A stretch of 64,000 nucleotides of DNA from Alkalihalophilus pseudofirmus OF4. GTDB taxonomy: Bacteria > Bacillota > Bacilli > Bacillales > Bacillaceae_D. The stretch is taken from NCBI RefSeq assembly GCF_000005825.2, contig NC_013791.2, forward strand, positions 1,984,001 through 2,048,000, written 5' to 3'. The position numbers were made by a program, and so were the translations under genes. Below, one piece after another: positions 32,224-41,765 of this stretch. Every line of letters starts with the position of its first letter. Within the stretch, counting starts at the first letter, position 1. The notes beneath the pieces were generated by a model. The model saw only the letters and a program-made list of their open reading frames with translations. It was not told the DNA's origin and ran no database searches.

Positions 32224-33606
32224 ATGCTTGCGTTTTTACAAAAGATTGGTAAATCATTAATGCTGCCAATTGCTGTTTTACCCGCAGCTGCACTGTTGCT
32301 CAGGCTTGGGCAAGAGGACTTATTAAACATTCCATTTATGGCCGGAGCTGGAGCTGCTATTTTTGACAACCTGGCGTTGATCTTTGCGATGGGTGTGGCA
32401 ATTGGATTTGCTCACGATAACAATGGATCAGCTGCTCTTGCAGGGGCGATCGGATATTTTGTCTTAGTGAATGGAACACAGGCAATTAACGACAACATTG
32501 AGATGGCTATTTTAGGAGGAATTATCTCAGGGATTATTGCTGGACTTTTATACAACCGCTTTCATAACATCCAGCTCCCGCAATGGCTCGGATTTTTCTC
32601 CGGCCGGAGGTTTGTCCCGATTGTTACTGCTGCGACAATGGTTATATTAGCTGGTATTTTCGGTGTCGTTTGGCCGCCGATTCAAGAAATGATTAACGGC
32701 CTTGGGCAATGGATCATCGATGCAGGTGCACTAGGTGCCGGAGTATATGGTTTCTTAAATCGTTTGCTTATTCCAATCGGACTGCATCATGTGTTAAACA
32801 GTTTAGTATGGTTTGTATTTGGAGAGTTTAACGGAGCAACAGGTGACTTGAATCGTTTCTTTGCAGGTGATCCTAGTGCCGGAATCTTTATGACTGGTTT
32901 CTTCCCTGTCATGATGTTCGGTCTTCCTGCAGCGTGTCTGGCGATTATTTTAACGGCTAAAAAAGAGAAGAAAAAGCAAGTGACAGGAATGTTCATTGGT
33001 CTTGCGCTTACTTCATTCTTAACAGGAATTACAGAGCCGATTGAATTCTCGTTCATGTTCTTATCTCCATTACTTTATGTGATTCACGCACTCTTAACAG
33101 GGGCTGCGATGTCGATCACCTACTTACTTGAAATACGGCATGGGTTTGGATTCTCAGCAGGCTTTCTAGATTATGCGTTGAACTTCTCCATAGCACAAAG
33201 GCCTCTCTTATTGTTAGGAGTCGGACTTGTGTACGGGGTCATCTATTTTGTCATCTTCTATGTATTAATCCGCGTATTAAACTTAAAAACACCGGGCCGT
33301 GAAGATGATGATGAGATCGTTGAAGAAGCAAGTGCCGAGCATGCAGCTGGCGACAAGTATCACACGATGGCTGTTCAATTCATTGATGCATTAGGCGGCA
33401 AAGAAAACATCACTTCCATTGATAACTGCGCGACACGCTTGCGTCTTGAGATTGCTGATTCTAGTTTGATTGATGAGAGTACCCTTAAGAAAAGTGGCGC
33501 CCGCGGGGTAATGAAAATGAGTAAATCAAGCATTCAAGTCATTGTTGGCACGGATGTTGAGTTTGTCAGTGATAAGATGAAACAGATGTTGAAAGATCGT
33601 TCATAG
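32224..33606 (+). CDS. nagP: PTS N-acetylglucosamine transporter, EIICB
   Basis: This permease of about 460 residues imports GlcNAc and phosphorylates it. The EIIC domain runs to about residue 370 and contains the conserved ITEPIEFSFMF substrate-site segment. The EIIB domain follows, with its active cysteine in SIDNCATRLRL. No EIIA domain is present, so the general glucose EIIA must serve it, as for B. subtilis NagP. The ATG at 32224 has AAGGAGATGAGG at good spacing, in contrast to the ATG at 32215. It is divergent from nagA. Confidence 0.94.
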   Translation: MLAFLQKIGKSLMLPIAVLPAAALLLRLGQEDLLNIPFMAGAGAAIFDNLALIFAMGVAIGFAHDNNGSAALAGAIGYFVLVNGTQAINDNIEMAILGGIISGIIAGLLYNRFHNIQLPQWLGFFSGRRFVPIVTAATMVILAGIFGVVWPPIQEMINGLGQWIIDAGALGAGVYGFLNRLLIPIGLHHVLNSLVWFVFGEFNGATGDLNRFFAGDPSAGIFMTGFFPVMMFGLPAACLAIILTAKKEKKKQVTGMFIGLALTSFLTGITEPIEFSFMFLSPLLYVIHALLTGAAMSITYLLEIRHGFGFSAGFLDYALNFSIAQRPLLLLGVGLVYGVIYFVIFYVLIRVLNLKTPGREDDDEIVEEASAEHAAGDKYHTMAVQFIDALGGKENITSIDNCATRLRLEIADSSLIDESTLKKSGARGVMKMSKSSIQVIVGTDVEFVSDKMKQMLKDRS

Positions 33607-33615
33607 TACGAGAGA

Positions 33616-33645
33616 AAGAGCATGATGAGGATCATGCTCTTTTTT
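33616..33645 (+). terminator. Terminator of nagP
   Basis: AAGAGCATGAT-GAGG-ATCATGCTCTT is followed by TTTTT. It is a perfect 11-base stem, nine bases past the stop. Repeat copy C begins 24 bases later. Confidence 0.95.
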
Positions 33646-33668
33646 ATGTTTCGTAAAGAGGTAACCGT

Positions 33669-33855
33669 ATTTGTCCCTTTGTCACCGTTTATGCGTCGGT
33701 TGAGGATGTTAATGCGCGGGTCCCACCGGTTATAGCATTGCTTCAAGGCTTAATTGCGTCAGTTTACTCTAATTGCGCTGGTTCAGCGGGGATATGTGCC
33801 GGTGGAGAGCACAATTGTATTCACTTAATCGATTATAGCGCCACTTCATATGTGA
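33669..33855 (+). repeat. 21-bp phased element, copy C
   Basis: Unit cores lie at 33671 (weak, off by one), 33692, 33713, 33734, 33755, 33774, 33795, 33816 and 33837, again with 19 bp between units 5 and 6. Clear units are TATGCGTCGGTT, AATGCGCGGGTC, ATTGCGTCAGTT and ATTGCGCTGGTT; units 4 and 9 have ATAGC in place of ATTGC. It occupies most of the 335-base gap between nagP and the next gene. Confidence 0.82.
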
Positions 33856-33941
33856 GCTGATTAAAAGATACACTACCTTATTTATTTCGTCCTCTTTAAT
33901 CTATTGTTATACTGAGTAGTAATAGATTGGAGGGCTCTGAC

Positions 33942-34439
33942 ATGGATATTCGATTACTAGATGCTGCGAATGCTTATGATTACAAATGCTTACGCCTACG
34001 AGCACTCAAACATCATCCGGAAGCGTTTAGTTCGAGTTATGAAGAAGAAAAGAAATGGTCGCTGAAGAAAACAGAAAAACGCCTTACACTCGATCATTTT
34101 ATAACTTTTGGCGCGTACGTGGACGAACAACTCGTTGGAATGGTCACTTTACTCAAAGAGGAAAAACAAAAAATCATGCATCGGGGAACCATCGTTGCCA
34201 TGTATGTCGCACCAGAGCAACGAAAGTCTGGCATAGGTAAGGCTTTAGTGAAGCAAGCGATTCTAACAGCAAAAAATGAATGTGAGATGGAACGAATCTA
34301 TTTGACAGTGACCTCAACAAATCTCCCAGCAAAACGATTATATGAATCACTCGGGTTCACCCCATACGGTGTTGATCAACATGCTTTGAAAATTGATGAC
34401 TGTTATTATGATGAGGATTTAATGGTTTTAGCTTTATAG
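33942..34439 (+). CDS. GNAT family N-acetyltransferase
   Basis: This protein of about 165 residues begins MDIRLLDAANAYDYKCLRLRAL and carries the strands and loop IVAMYVAPEQRKSGIGKALVKQAI and the ending NLPAKRLYESLGFTPYG. It is similar to YkkB/PhnO-like acetyltransferases. GGAGGG precedes the ATG at 33942; the longer TTG frame would place it inside the gene. It lies between repeat copies C and D. Confidence 0.86.
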   Translation: MDIRLLDAANAYDYKCLRLRALKHHPEAFSSSYEEEKKWSLKKTEKRLTLDHFITFGAYVDEQLVGMVTLLKEEKQKIMHRGTIVAMYVAPEQRKSGIGKALVKQAILTAKNECEMERIYLTVTSTNLPAKRLYESLGFTPYGVDQHALKIDDCYYDEDLMVLAL

Positions 34440-34471
34440 TAAATAGCTGCTGCTATAGCCCGGCAGCATGT

Positions 34472-34658
34472 ATTGTCTCTTTTGAAGCTGTATATTTGTT
34501 AGTTGGTGAGAGGATTGCGCGGGTTCATCCGGTTATTGTGTGGCTTCACTCACTAATTGCGTCAGTCTGCTCTATTTGTGCCGGTTCAGCAGCTATATGC
34601 GTCGATGTTAATCGGCATTACCCACATTCACGTTATAATTGCACCTCTTCACATTAAC
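34472..34658 (+). repeat. 21-bp phased element, copy D
   Basis: Unit cores lie at 34474, about 34495 (blurred), 34516, 34537, 34558, 34577, 34598, 34619 and 34640, with the same 19-bp step between 34558 and 34577. Unit 3 reads ATTGCGCGGGTT and unit 5 ATTGCGTCAGTC. It sits between the acetyltransferase stop and the ubiD terminator, which begins four bases after it. Confidence 0.82.
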
Positions 34659-34662
34659 AAAC

Positions 34663-34693
34663 AAGGAGCTGCCCCAAAAAGGGACAGCTCCTT
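34663..34693 (-). terminator. Terminator of the UbiD-type gene
   Basis: On the minus strand AAGGAGCTGTCCC and GGGGCAGCTCCTT pair around a T-rich loop, followed by GTTTGTTAATG, eight bases past the stop. Confidence 0.75.
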
Positions 34694-34700
34694 CCTCTAT

Positions 34701-36521
34701 CTATTTACTTAAATTCCCTAACACTGCACCTTTTTCAAAAAAGCGCTGAATCTTCTTCTCCACTGTCGCATCGGGAATAAGCGGCGGTGCGTGATGCGGT
34801 TTAATTCTTGCATCAATGATTAGATTGTCACAGCCCCAATGCTTGTGCTCTATCGAACTGTTTACTCCGTGCATATCATGAGATGGATTGCTGCGAGTAA
34901 ATGTTGCCCATAAAAAATTGCTGAGAGAGGCGCTCATGAACTCACTGTCATCACACACAATAAATAGCGGACAACCTGAGAGGTCCCCTTTTTGCTTTAA
35001 TGCAGCGGTCAGTTCGTTCATTTCCTGCTCGACCTTCGTATAGTCTTCAAACTTAGACGCTTGAAGAGCAACAACTCCCGGCATTACGAAGCGCGCGTTC
35101 ATAAAGCCCTCAAGCTCGCTTGGAAGACTAGAAGCAAGGTCTCTTTTCTTATCTCCGCAAGCGGCAAACACAACTTTACTTCCTGTATTTAAGCCCGTTC
35201 CAGAATAATCGAGTGTATCAATCGTCGTATTCGTCTGGAAATGGATATCCCGGCGCAAATCCATCCGTTCTAGTATATACGATAGGAATTCTACTTCTTT
35301 ATGAGTCGATAACGGCTTGTCCTCTTCTGCTGCGATAAACAGGTATTTAGCAAGACTAAGCTGACCCGTGCCGAGTACTCGATTGGCAATCGTCAAAAGC
35401 TCTGCCGGCTGCTTTACTTTTTGGTAAGGCGTATACCGTTCACTTCCGATTGCAAATAACAGCGGGTGAACGCCAGCAGCATCAACCGCATGTACTTCTT
35501 TAACCCCAGGAATCTCCTGCTTCACGGCATCTCCAGTCAGCTCATGGATTAAATCACCGAATGCTGTGTCCTCTTGTGGCGGACGTCCCACAACCGTAAA
35601 CGGCCAAATGGCATTGTCCCTTGCATACACTTTATGCACAAGCATCAGCGGAAATTCATGGGTTAAGCTGTAGTAACCGAGATGGTCACCGAATGGTCCT
35701 TCAGGCTTTGTCTCTCCAGGATGAATTTCTCCGGTGATCACAAAATCAGCATCATGACTAATACAGTAGCCGTCTTCATAGCTGTAACGGAAGCGTCGTC
35801 CAGCAAGCATTCCAGCAAACGTCATCTCACTTAAGCCCTCAGGCAGCGGCATAACAGCAGATAAGGTATGAGATGGATGTCCACCGATAAAGATACTCAC
35901 TTTTAACGGCTTGCCTTGTTTCACCGCTTTCGCTTGATGAACACCGATTCCGCGGTGGATTTGGTAATGAAGTCCAATTTCTTTATTTAGCTCATATTCA
36001 TTACCGCTTAACTGGACACGGTACATGCCGAGATTAGCATTCATTATCCCTGGCTTTTCAGGGTCCTCTGAGTACACTTGCGGCAAAGTCACAAAGGCCC
36101 CGCCGTCATCCGGCCAATGATGAATCAGAGGAAGATCTGAAATCTTCACTTCTTTAAATGTGCTTGGTAGTGAAGATTTTTTTTGCGGAAGTGCTTTCGT
36201 TGCTGCAAGCCCTGAACCGACATGTTTAAATGGGCTTTTTAGTGCGCTCATGGGATCATTTCTAAGCCCAATGATTTCCTGTGTTTTTTCCCATGTCTTT
36301 CTAAAAATAAATTTACTGCGCTCAACTGTGCCAAATAAATTCGACACGGCTGGAAATTTTGAGCCTTTCACATCTTCAAACAAAATAGCAGGTCCATTTT
36401 CATTAAATACTTTCAAGTGAATGGCTGCCATTTCTAAATGAGGGTCAACCTCTTCTTTTATACGAATTAACTGCCCATTTTTTTCTAAGTCAACAATACA
36501 TTCTTCAAGGTTTTGGTACAT
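34701..36521 (-). CDS. UbiD family decarboxylase
   Basis: This 606-residue prenylated-FMN-dependent decarboxylase has the conserved NLFGT and DPMSALKSP regions near the N-terminus, and the core VVGRPPQEDTAFGDLIHELTG, preceded by EGPFGDHLGYYS in which acidic residues act in catalysis. The length fits the long UbiD/YclC-like branch. No ubiX flavin prenyltransferase gene is adjacent. In Bacillus, which makes menaquinone, the likely substrate is an aromatic or quinone-precursor acid, but this is inference. AGGAG precedes the ATG. Confidence 0.87.
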   Translation of the reverse strand: MYQNLEECIVDLEKNGQLIRIKEEVDPHLEMAAIHLKVFNENGPAILFEDVKGSKFPAVSNLFGTVERSKFIFRKTWEKTQEIIGLRNDPMSALKSPFKHVGSGLAATKALPQKKSSLPSTFKEVKISDLPLIHHWPDDGGAFVTLPQVYSEDPEKPGIMNANLGMYRVQLSGNEYELNKEIGLHYQIHRGIGVHQAKAVKQGKPLKVSIFIGGHPSHTLSAVMPLPEGLSEMTFAGMLAGRRFRYSYEDGYCISHDADFVITGEIHPGETKPEGPFGDHLGYYSLTHEFPLMLVHKVYARDNAIWPFTVVGRPPQEDTAFGDLIHELTGDAVKQEIPGVKEVHAVDAAGVHPLLFAIGSERYTPYQKVKQPAELLTIANRVLGTGQLSLAKYLFIAAEEDKPLSTHKEVEFLSYILERMDLRRDIHFQTNTTIDTLDYSGTGLNTGSKVVFAACGDKKRDLASSLPSELEGFMNARFVMPGVVALQASKFEDYTKVEQEMNELTAALKQKGDLSGCPLFIVCDDSEFMSASLSNFLWATFTRSNPSHDMHGVNSSIEHKHWGCDNLIIDARIKPHHAPPLIPDATVEKKIQRFFEKGAVLGNLSK

Positions 36522-36604
36522 GATCTAAACTCCTATGTCTATGTCGTCATCACCCTCTATTATACCTCTTCACAGCTATTGTGTCTTGTGTGAGCTAGGA
36601 AGGT

Positions 36605-37564
36605 TCAAAGAGTTGAAACATCTTGTTGATAGGGAGTCATGATCGATTCACAGAACTCAATCAGCTTTTTTCTAACTTCTTGATTATCTGCATAATACGG
36701 ATAATACTGAGATCCGGTTAGCTGCTTAACCTGCTTAAAGACAGATGGCTCCTCATCTGCACGCACCATCAGTTCAAGCTTATCGTTCATTAGTGACCCT
36801 GTTACATCCTTAAAGCGTGATGATGTACAAATATCCACATAGCATTTCGCCATTTTTTCAGGAGGCGGGAAGAATACATTTTGAGCTCTAGCTGCAAGCC
36901 TCCACTTAAGCGTGAATTTATCCAGGGTCTCTCGTGACATTCGTGCCCCGTTGATCTGCAATGCGTTTACTCTGATGCCCTCCTCTTTATACTTTTCAGC
37001 TAAATAGAAGGTTAACATCACTAGAGCCATTTTTGATTCACAGTATTGTTTATACACACTAAATGGCTCACTAGCACTCCACTCACCCTTTAAGTGCTCA
37101 AAATGAATGTGCTTTTTCGGATCAAAGAAGTGCTTAACGATATTGCTCGATGCATTTAAAATGACAGGCTTTTCTCCACGCTTTAAAACATCTCTCAATA
37201 TTTCACTCATGTAAAACGGGCCGACCACATTCGTGGCAAATGTCAATTCTATATTATCGGAATTTAAACGATGCGGGGAACCATGATTAATATAAGCCGC
37301 ATTATGTATCAAGATATCAAGTTTATTAAAACGTGCTTTATACTCTTTGCAAAATACTTTTATTGAGTTAAATGAGGACATATCCACCTGCATGAGGTGT
37401 ATATGCCGGTTGTTTGTCGTTTGAATGATTTCCTCTTGTATCTGTTTACTTCTTTCCATATCTCTACAAGCCATTACGACCTCACAGCCAAGCTCTGCAA
37501 ATTTATAAGCAGCAACTCGGCCAATACCTGAATTTGATCCCGTTATTACAACGACTTTGCTCAT
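36605..37564 (-). CDS. Short-chain dehydrogenase/reductase
   Basis: This 319-residue NAD(P)-dependent enzyme has the cofactor loop TGSNSGIG (near residue 8), LIHNAAY, the active serine in LNASSN and the YxxxK motif in YCESK. The C-terminal extension after residue 260 is longer than the classical 250 residues and resembles retinol-dehydrogenase-like members. AAGGGGGAG precedes the ATG. The substrate is unknown. Confidence 0.88.
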   Translation of the reverse strand: MSKVVVITGSNSGIGRVAAYKFAELGCEVVMACRDMERSKQIQEEIIQTTNNRHIHLMQVDMSSFNSIKVFCKEYKARFNKLDILIHNAAYINHGSPHRLNSDNIELTFATNVVGPFYMSEILRDVLKRGEKPVILNASSNIVKHFFDPKKHIHFEHLKGEWSASEPFSVYKQYCESKMALVMLTFYLAEKYKEEGIRVNALQINGARMSRETLDKFTLKWRLAARAQNVFFPPPEKMAKCYVDICTSSRFKDVTGSLMNDKLELMVRADEEPSVFKQVKQLTGSQYYPYYADNQEVRKKLIEFCESIMTPYQQDVSTL

Positions 37565-37599
37565 TTATACTCCCCCTTTTACTAGCATGCAGAAATCGT

Positions 37600-37896
37600 T
37601 TAGTCACCAACCCTCTTCAGCCACGCTCTGACCTTAGCTTTTGGATAATAGACTGTATTATTAATTATTAAATGAGGAATTTGGGGATGTTCTTTTATTA
37701 AATGTTTTGCATCCTCTTTTGAAATCCCCATAAAATAATGAATCTCGTTTTCTTTTATTAATCCATACTCTTCATCTTCCGTTAGTGAATCAAAAAAATT
37801 TGGCGAGTTTGGATTTTTGAAGTTTTTTAACCCCTCACCAATAAAATAACCAGCTGCTGCAATCCCCGCTCCAATAAAGATAAAATCCCAAACCAT
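37600..37896 (-). CDS. Small membrane-anchored protein with C-terminal basic domain
   Basis: This 98-residue protein begins MVWDFIFIGAGIAAAGYFIGEGL (a glycine-rich anchor), followed by an acidic linker and a small domain ending LIINNTVYYPKAKVRAWLKRVGD, which looks like the end of an HTH_17-like fold. The ATG at 37896 has AGGAAGG at proper spacing, and the longer frame lacks one. The function is unknown. Confidence 0.62.
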   Translation of the reverse strand: MVWDFIFIGAGIAAAGYFIGEGLKNFKNPNSPNFFDSLTEDEEYGLIKENEIHYFMGISKEDAKHLIKEHPQIPHLIINNTVYYPKAKVRAWLKRVGD

Positions 37897-38003
37897 ATGT
37901 ACCTTCCTCCTAATCTCAATCTTATAACTTATTACACACAACTAAAGTTTAGCATATGATTTAGGCGTAATTTCTAAAGAAAAGATAAAGAGTGCAGTCT
38001 GCT

Positions 38004-38190
38004 TTTGTTTCCTTTCAAGCCGTATATGCGTCCTTTGAATGATTTAATGCGCCCTTTCACCTCTTAATCGAATCTTTTAAAGAGGGATTTGCGTCAATCC
38101 ACACGTATTGCGTCAATCTAAATACTATATGTGCGGGTGTGAATGGTAATTGTATGCTTTCACGAAATCATTGCGCCCCTTTACTTTCCC
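38004..38190 (+). repeat. 21-bp phased element, copy E
   Basis: Unit cores lie at 38006, 38027, 38048, 38069, 38090, 38109, 38130, 38151 and 38172: eight steps, all 21 bp apart from the 19-bp step between units 5 and 6. Units read TATGCGTCCTTT, AATGCGCCCTTT, TTTGCGTCAATC, ATTGCGTCAATC and ATTGCGCCCCTT; units 1 and 4 are weak. It fills the 300-base gap between two minus-strand genes and ends 13 bases before a terminator. Confidence 0.84.
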
Positions 38191-38202
38191 TGCTGTAAAT
38201 AC

Positions 38203-38232
38203 TAAAAAACCCTTAACACTAAGTGTTAAGGG
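38203..38232 (-). terminator. Terminator of the 104-residue protein gene
   Basis: CCCTTAACACT and AGTGTTAAGGG form a perfect stem, and on the minus strand TTTTTTAGT follows, 11 bases past the stop. Confidence 0.88.
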
Positions 38233-38242
38233 CATCACCATC

Positions 38243-38548
38243 TCAACTAAACAACGGCACCACATTCGTATAACGGTTAAATTCTCTTACTTCCTCCGGG
38301 TCTTTCATCAGCTTGACAGCATCTTGATAGCTATTCATTTTCTTTAGCATATCAATAAAGATCTCATTTGCTGCAGCTTGTTCCTGAAGAGATGCGAGCA
38401 ATGTGGCATTAGCTAAGAGCCATTCGAATGTTTTGGTTTCATAGTTTTGTTTCATATTCCAAAATAGATAGAGATAGGTCACTTCTGAAACTTCTTCTTC
38501 ATTCCTCAGAAGGTCCTCACATAATGAAATCGCTTGTTCTTTATCCAT
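38243..38548 (-). CDS. Small all-helical protein, unknown function
   Basis: This protein of about 101 residues begins MDKEQAISLCEDLLRNEEEVSEVTYLYLFWN. It has amphipathic helices and no membrane segment. The ATG at 38548 has AGGATGATC upstream. I recognise no family. It stands alone with its own terminator, directly upstream of repeat copy E in its direction of transcription. Confidence 0.65.
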   Translation of the reverse strand: MDKEQAISLCEDLLRNEEEVSEVTYLYLFWNMKQNYETKTFEWLLANATLLASLQEQAAANEIFIDMLKKMNSYQDAVKLMKDPEEVREFNRYTNVVPLFS

Positions 38549-38665
38549 ACCGATCATCCTTTATTATTCGCTCCCCTCATTATAGGTGAGATGTTAAGTG
38601 ACATCTATGGATGAATAAAGGGAGTAGATTCAATGTTTTCCAGCTTACAAACAATGAAAAGATTA

Positions 38666-39865
38666 CTAGTTAATCGGTTGGACTTCCTTCTCATAAATAA
38701 TGCCAATTTTCTCTGCAGCCTTCTTTGATTTTTCACATGCCGCGTCCACTGTATCAGCCGTGCTTAAGCTGACAGCAAGACGTCTTCCTTTGAGGGCATT
38801 CGGTTTTCCAAAGATCCGTAATTGTGTGTTAGGAACCCTTAGAGCGTCTTCCATACCTGTCATTTGATACGTGTTACTTGCTTCTGTTGCTTTAATCGCA
38901 TGGCTTGCGCCGTTTGAATGCAGTTCGATTTCAGTGATAGGCAGCCCTAAAATCGCACGAACATGAAGAGCAAATTCAGATAAATTCTGCGTGACTAATG
39001 TAACAAGGCCTGTATCATGAGGACGCGGTGACACTTCACTGAAGTATACTTTATCCTTTGTTAAGAATAATTCAACGCCAAACAATCCATATCCGCCTAG
39101 TTCATCAGTAATCTTTTTAGCAATTTGCTGTGATTCCTCGATTTGAGCAGCTGACATTTGGTGCGGCTGCCATGATTGTATGTAATCTCCACCCTTTTGC
39201 ACATGGCCGATTGGTGCGCAATAAGAAGTCCCTGATACAGAGCGGACTGTTAACAAGGTAATTTCTGAATCAAAGTGAATGAATTCCTCAACAATGACTC
39301 GTGTGCTCTTCCCGCGGCCGCCTTCAATCGCTTCATTCCACGAGGATTCAACATCTTCAAATGTTTTGCAAAGCGTTTGTCCTTTTCCCGAAGAACTCAT
39401 AAGCGGCTTAATCACGCATGGTGTACCAATTTCAGCAACCGCTTCTTTTAATTCTTCAAGAGAGTCAGCAAACGCATAATTCGCTGTTGGCAGACCTAGT
39501 TCTTCTCTTGCCAAACGTCTGATTCCTTCACGATCCATAGTAAGCTTCGTCGCTCTTGCAGTAGGAACCACGTTAAAGCCTTCTCCTTCAAGTTCAACCA
39601 ATGCATCTGTTGCAATGGCCTCTACTTCTGGAACAATGAGATCTGGCTTTTCTAATTCAATCACTTTGCGCAGTTCCTCTGCATCAAGCATATTTACCAC
39701 ATGACATCTGTGAGCAACCTGCATCGCTGGTGCCCCCGCATAACGGTCAACAGCAATCGTTTCCACTCCGAGTCTTTGAGCCTCAATGATCATTTCTTTT
39801 CCTAATTCACCTGATCCTAATAGCAGCATTTTTTTGGCATTCACTGTATTTGGCACACCATACAT
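38666..39865 (-). CDS. purT: Formate-dependent GAR transformylase PurT
   Basis: This ATP-grasp enzyme of about 399 residues makes formyl-glycinamide ribonucleotide from GAR, formate and ATP in purine synthesis. Landmarks are [53 protein letters not shown] (ATP-grasp loop) and [14 protein letters not shown]. The ATG at 39865 agrees with homologues ([12 protein letters not shown]). A PurR-like dyad lies upstream. It is a single gene outside the main pur operon, as in B. subtilis. Confidence 0.95.
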   Translation of the reverse strand: MYGVPNTVNAKKMLLLGSGELGKEMIIEAQRLGVETIAVDRYAGAPAMQVAHRCHVVNMLDAEELRKVIELEKPDLIVPEVEAIATDALVELEGEGFNVVPTARATKLTMDREGIRRLAREELGLPTANYAFADSLEELKEAVAEIGTPCVIKPLMSSSGKGQTLCKTFEDVESSWNEAIEGGRGKSTRVIVEEFIHFDSEITLLTVRSVSGTSYCAPIGHVQKGGDYIQSWQPHQMSAAQIEESQQIAKKITDELGGYGLFGVELFLTKDKVYFSEVSPRPHDTGLVTLVTQNLSEFALHVRAILGLPITEIELHSNGASHAIKATEASNTYQMTGMEDALRVPNTQLRIFGKPNALKGRRLAVSLSTADTVDAACEKSKKAAEKIGIIYEKEVQPIN

Positions 39866-39950
39866 ATGTAACGACCCCTTTATCAAATGATTGGTTTTAA
39901 CTAATGATAACGCGAATCAGATGATATAATCAAGGTATTTTACACCATTT

Positions 39951-39976
39951 ACGAACGTTTATATATATTAGTTCAT
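39951..39976. promoter_or_regulatory. Candidate PurR dyad before purT
   Basis: ACGAAC-N14-GTTCAT is an inverted pair of CGAAC half-sites with AT-rich flanks and a 14-base gap, the arrangement of Bacillus PurR boxes. It lies 86 bases before the purT start. One base of the second half differs from the ideal. Confidence 0.5.
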
Positions 39977-40008
39977 AAATAATTCGCTTTTATAACTTGC
40001 TAGATAAA

Positions 40009-40044
40009 TGAAAAAGCTGCCCTCTACAGGACAGCTTCATTTGC
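40009..40044 (-). terminator. Terminator overlapping the end of panF
   Basis: On the minus strand AGCTGTCC-TGTAGA-GGGCAGCT is followed by TTTTCATTT. The stem begins within the last codons of panF. Confidence 0.78.
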
Positions 40045-41460
40045 AGGCTTTGTTAGTAAACTGACGACCACAAAGAAAATAAAGGATAATACGATTGGGA
40101 ACACCACGGTATGCAAACCGAGTAAATTCGGCGCAAAGGTATGAATAAGAATATAGGATGCCACTCCAACAATCATCGAAGCGAGAGCACCGTGTTTGTT
40201 CCCTCTTTGCCAATACAGTCCCATAATAACAGGCCATATAAAGGCCGCTTCAAGTCCTCCGAATGCAAATAAATTTAACCAAATAAGCAAATCAGGCGGG
40301 CTTAACGCAAGCATAAACACTAAAATACCAAGAGCCGAGGTTGTTCCTATGGTAATTTTCTTTACCTCTTTATCAGCTGCATCGGGCTTAATGTAATTTA
40401 AATAGACATCCTTAACAACAGTGGAGCTGACTAAAAGAAGCAGGGAATCCACCGTTGACATGATCGCTGCCATTGGTGCTGCGAGTACGATGCCGGCAAG
40501 CCATGGCGGCAGCACCTCTAATGTAATAAGCGGCATGACACTGTCAGCCACTTCAATGCCTGGAAGAATCGGACGTGCAAATACACCGATCAAATGCATT
40601 CCGAGCATAATAAAACCGACAACAATTGTTCCAGTAATCAAGGCGCGGTGCATCGCCTTGGCATTTTTATAAGACATCGCACGAACGGTTACTTGCGGCA
40701 GAGCGACAACTCCTACTCCGACTAAAATCCAAAAAGATGAGACATAAGCAGGCGTCAATCCACCGTCATGCCCAAACGGGGTAACCAAATTCGGATTTTC
40801 AGCGACGAGCTCCTGCATAATGTTCGTAATCCCGCCCCCTGCAATAATCGTCCCAATTAATATGATCAATGTACCAAATACCATGACCACACCTTGAATC
40901 GTATCCGTTAAAGCAACAGCTCTAAAGCCCCCGATAATAACGTAAAATAGGACCGCAACGGCAAAAATAAATAAAGCCGACGTATAACTTAACCCAGTTA
41001 GCGACTCAATTAATCGCGCACCGCCAACCCACTGGGCAGTCATCGCTGAAAATAGAAAGATAATAATGCTGAAGGCAGAAAACAGCACGACCCACTTGCT
41101 TTGATACCTCTGCTTTAAAAAGTCAACAAGCGTAATCGCTTTGTATTTTCTAGCATAGATCGCAAACTTTTTCCCAAGCACCATTAAGACAAAATAACCT
41201 GTCGCCACTTGCGCCATTGCAAGTAGTACCCAGCCTAATCCTTGGGTATAAGCGATGCCAGGCCCGCCGATAAAGCTGCTAGCACTGCCGTATGTAGCAA
41301 TCATGGTCATCGCTAATATAAAGCCGCCAAGCTCCCGGCTCCCTAGGAAATATTCTTGTAAAAAGGAGTCAGACCGCTTTAAAAACTTCGAAGACCAAAA
41401 ACCAACGACAAAAATTGAAGCTAAAAAAATAATCAGTGGAATGATGACGGGCCAGTTCAT
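40024..41460 (-). CDS. panF: Sodium/pantothenate symporter PanF
   Basis: This 478-residue member of the sodium:solute symporter family has about 13 segments. LGSRELGGFILAMTMIATYGSASSFIGGPG near the N-terminus and AAPMAAIMSTVDSLLLLVSSTVVKDVY are strongly PanF-like and include the Na+-site region. It imports pantothenate for coenzyme A synthesis. It overlaps the yhdT-like gene by four bases; the same pair occurs in many bacteria. Confidence 0.92.
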   Translation of the reverse strand: MNWPVIIPLIIFLASIFVVGFWSSKFLKRSDSFLQEYFLGSRELGGFILAMTMIATYGSASSFIGGPGIAYTQGLGWVLLAMAQVATGYFVLMVLGKKFAIYARKYKAITLVDFLKQRYQSKWVVLFSAFSIIIFLFSAMTAQWVGGARLIESLTGLSYTSALFIFAVAVLFYVIIGGFRAVALTDTIQGVVMVFGTLIILIGTIIAGGGITNIMQELVAENPNLVTPFGHDGGLTPAYVSSFWILVGVGVVALPQVTVRAMSYKNAKAMHRALITGTIVVGFIMLGMHLIGVFARPILPGIEVADSVMPLITLEVLPPWLAGIVLAAPMAAIMSTVDSLLLLVSSTVVKDVYLNYIKPDAADKEVKKITIGTTSALGILVFMLALSPPDLLIWLNLFAFGGLEAAFIWPVIMGLYWQRGNKHGALASMIVGVASYILIHTFAPNLLGLHTVVFPIVLSFIFFVVVSLLTKPANEAVL

Positions 41461-41765
41461 TTAGACTCCCCCTCCTCATCCTCAAACGGAACCTCTTTGA
41501 AGAATCCCTTTACAGCAATAATGACGAGAACAACCATAACGAGAAATCCAACTACACAGCTGTAGAAAAACCATGCAGGCAGTCCGAATATATATGTATA
41601 TTCACTCACTGGCTTAGAGCCAAGTCCATATGCAAAGCCGTACCACCATGCGAAGTTTATGATGACTAAAATGAGTCCAATCAGCGCCTCACGATGAGCA
41701 ATTTTAAATCGTGGATCTTTTGGATCAATGTCCGGCTTATTTTTTTGCTCAAACGAACCTTTCAT
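41457..41765 (-). CDS. YhdT family small membrane protein
   Basis: This 102-residue protein has two membrane segments (ALIGLILVIINFAWWYGFAYGLG and PAWFFYSCVVGFLVMVVLVIIAV), the layout of DUF997/YhdT. The conserved partnership with PanF and the overlap of the genes indicate that it is a small subunit or companion of the pantothenate symporter, although its role has not been shown. Confidence 0.9.
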   Translation of the reverse strand: MKGSFEQKNKPDIDPKDPRFKIAHREALIGLILVIINFAWWYGFAYGLGSKPVSEYTYIFGLPAWFFYSCVVGFLVMVVLVIIAVKGFFKEVPFEDEEGESK

